Shown: one piece after another, positions 63,826 through 64,000 of the stretch
Layout: each line of letters begins with the position of its first letter
Numbering within the stretch: position 1 is the first letter of the stretch
DNA from: Aristolochia californica
Taxonomy: Eukaryota; Streptophyta; Magnoliopsida; Piperales; Aristolochiaceae
Direction of reading: 5' to 3'
DNA length: 64,000 bases
Assembly: GCA_029961685.1 (NCBI GenBank)
Contig: JARWKL010000008.1
Location: 35,764,930-35,828,929, forward strand
Notes under the pieces: model-generated
Databases searched by the model: none
Told to the model about the DNA's origin: nothing
The model's input: only the letters and a program-made list of their open reading frames with translations
Translations under genes and position numbers: made by a program

Positions 63826-64000
63826 TGTTGAATTTATGGAAAAGTGAAATACTTCATTGACATCAATAACTTGTTGTAATCAGAGTACATGAACCTCTAT
63901 TTATAATAGAGGAAAGAAGTAGAGTCCAATTACAATAAAACTACCCTTGTCCCAATTACACCCAAACTCTAACTCTTAAAGATAAGTCATAACTTAATTA
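63826..64000 (-). repeat. NA-C copy 2 5' LTR (window-truncated)
   Basis: First 175 plus-strand bases of the LTR, very close to 61308-61480 and 41275-41450, with CTCTATTTATAATAGAGG as the TATA region. Confidence 0.9.

Larger units (their letters stand above)
61308..64000 (-). mobile_element. NA-C copy 2: complete non-coding internal region with both LTRs (5' LTR cut by window end)
   Basis: 3' LTR 61308-61739, purine tract (CACTTCCCCTCAAGTTGGGG on plus), 2.09-kb internal region, primer-binding site TGGTATCAGAGC at 63814-63825, 5' LTR from 63826 to beyond the window. The internal region aligns with 41719-43562 end to end: second purine-tract-like motif, minisatellite, GATCCCAGCTTGAACCAAA, leader with TTGACCAAGTCAACTCA. 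No reading frame is conserved between the two copies. This defines a family of non-autonomous LTR elements. Confidence 0.88.

Overview
The window is plant nuclear DNA made almost entirely of nested, mostly decayed LTR retrotransposons. The evidence is Ty1/copia and Ty3/gypsy gag-pol remnants on both strands, LTRs with TGTT...AACA ends, primer-binding sites matching plant initiator tRNA-Met (TGGTATCAGAGC), purine tracts such as GAGGGGGAG before 3' LTRs, and captured pieces of typical land-plant genes (PPR, a DDT-domain chromatin protein, cinnamoyl-CoA reductase-like). I found no intact host gene, tRNA, rRNA or CRISPR array. The species cannot be named; a repeat-rich angiosperm chromosome is the best reading.

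Names used here: Copia-A (LTR about 605 bp; copies A1 to A6), Copia-K, Copia-L; Gypsy-1 (near intact), Gypsy-2 (copies E, F, G), Gypsy-3 (complete, 47.8-53.9 kb), Gypsy-4; NA-C and NA-J (non-autonomous, non-coding LTR elements); mini-LTR (a 303-bp LTR element); Chimera-B (an LTR element carrying host gene fragments).

Layout. 1-5 kb: AT-rich, no gene, with a tandem duplication, a GA microsatellite, a copia scrap and two 294-bp direct repeats rich in TTGATCGATCAA. 5-15.4 kb: Gypsy-2 F, Copia A6, Copia-K with a solo LTR in it, Copia A5, Gypsy-2 E, Copia A4. 15.4-26.2 kb: a segment that appears inverted, holding the 3' end of Gypsy-1, part of the A1 5' LTR, Copia A2 pol with two solo LTRs in it, Copia A3 with a Gypsy-3-like solo LTR in it, and 1.5 kb of unassigned DNA. 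26.2-40.8 kb: the rest of Gypsy-1, Copia A1, Chimera-B inside A1's 3' LTR, and the end of A2. 40.8-46.7 kb: NA-C tandem array, NA-J, Copia-L. 46.8-60.1 kb: Gypsy-2 G (with the mini-LTR and Gypsy-3 nested in its gag) meeting Gypsy-4 head-on. 60.1-64 kb: NA-J and a second NA-C.

Order of events that fits the sequence: A2 landed; A1 landed in the A2 RNase H region (target duplication AATTC/AATCC); Gypsy-1 landed in the A1 5' LTR (CAAGG); Chimera-B landed in the A1 3' LTR; then about 10.8 kb inverted between 8-bp inverted repeats (CCAGCTCA at 15416, TGAGCTGG at 26243). Undoing that one inversion makes Gypsy-1, the A1 5' LTR, the A4 5' LTR and the A2 RNase H frame whole again, and both target duplications match.

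The most unusual item is Chimera-B (35656-39304): LTRs, a PBS and a gag start, but its interior holds spliced fragments of three unrelated host genes, all in the sense direction. Also notable are the 303-bp mini-LTR element, the NA-C family with a 57/58-bp minisatellite, and Ty3 gag frames that open inside the LTR and are translated across the primer-binding site.
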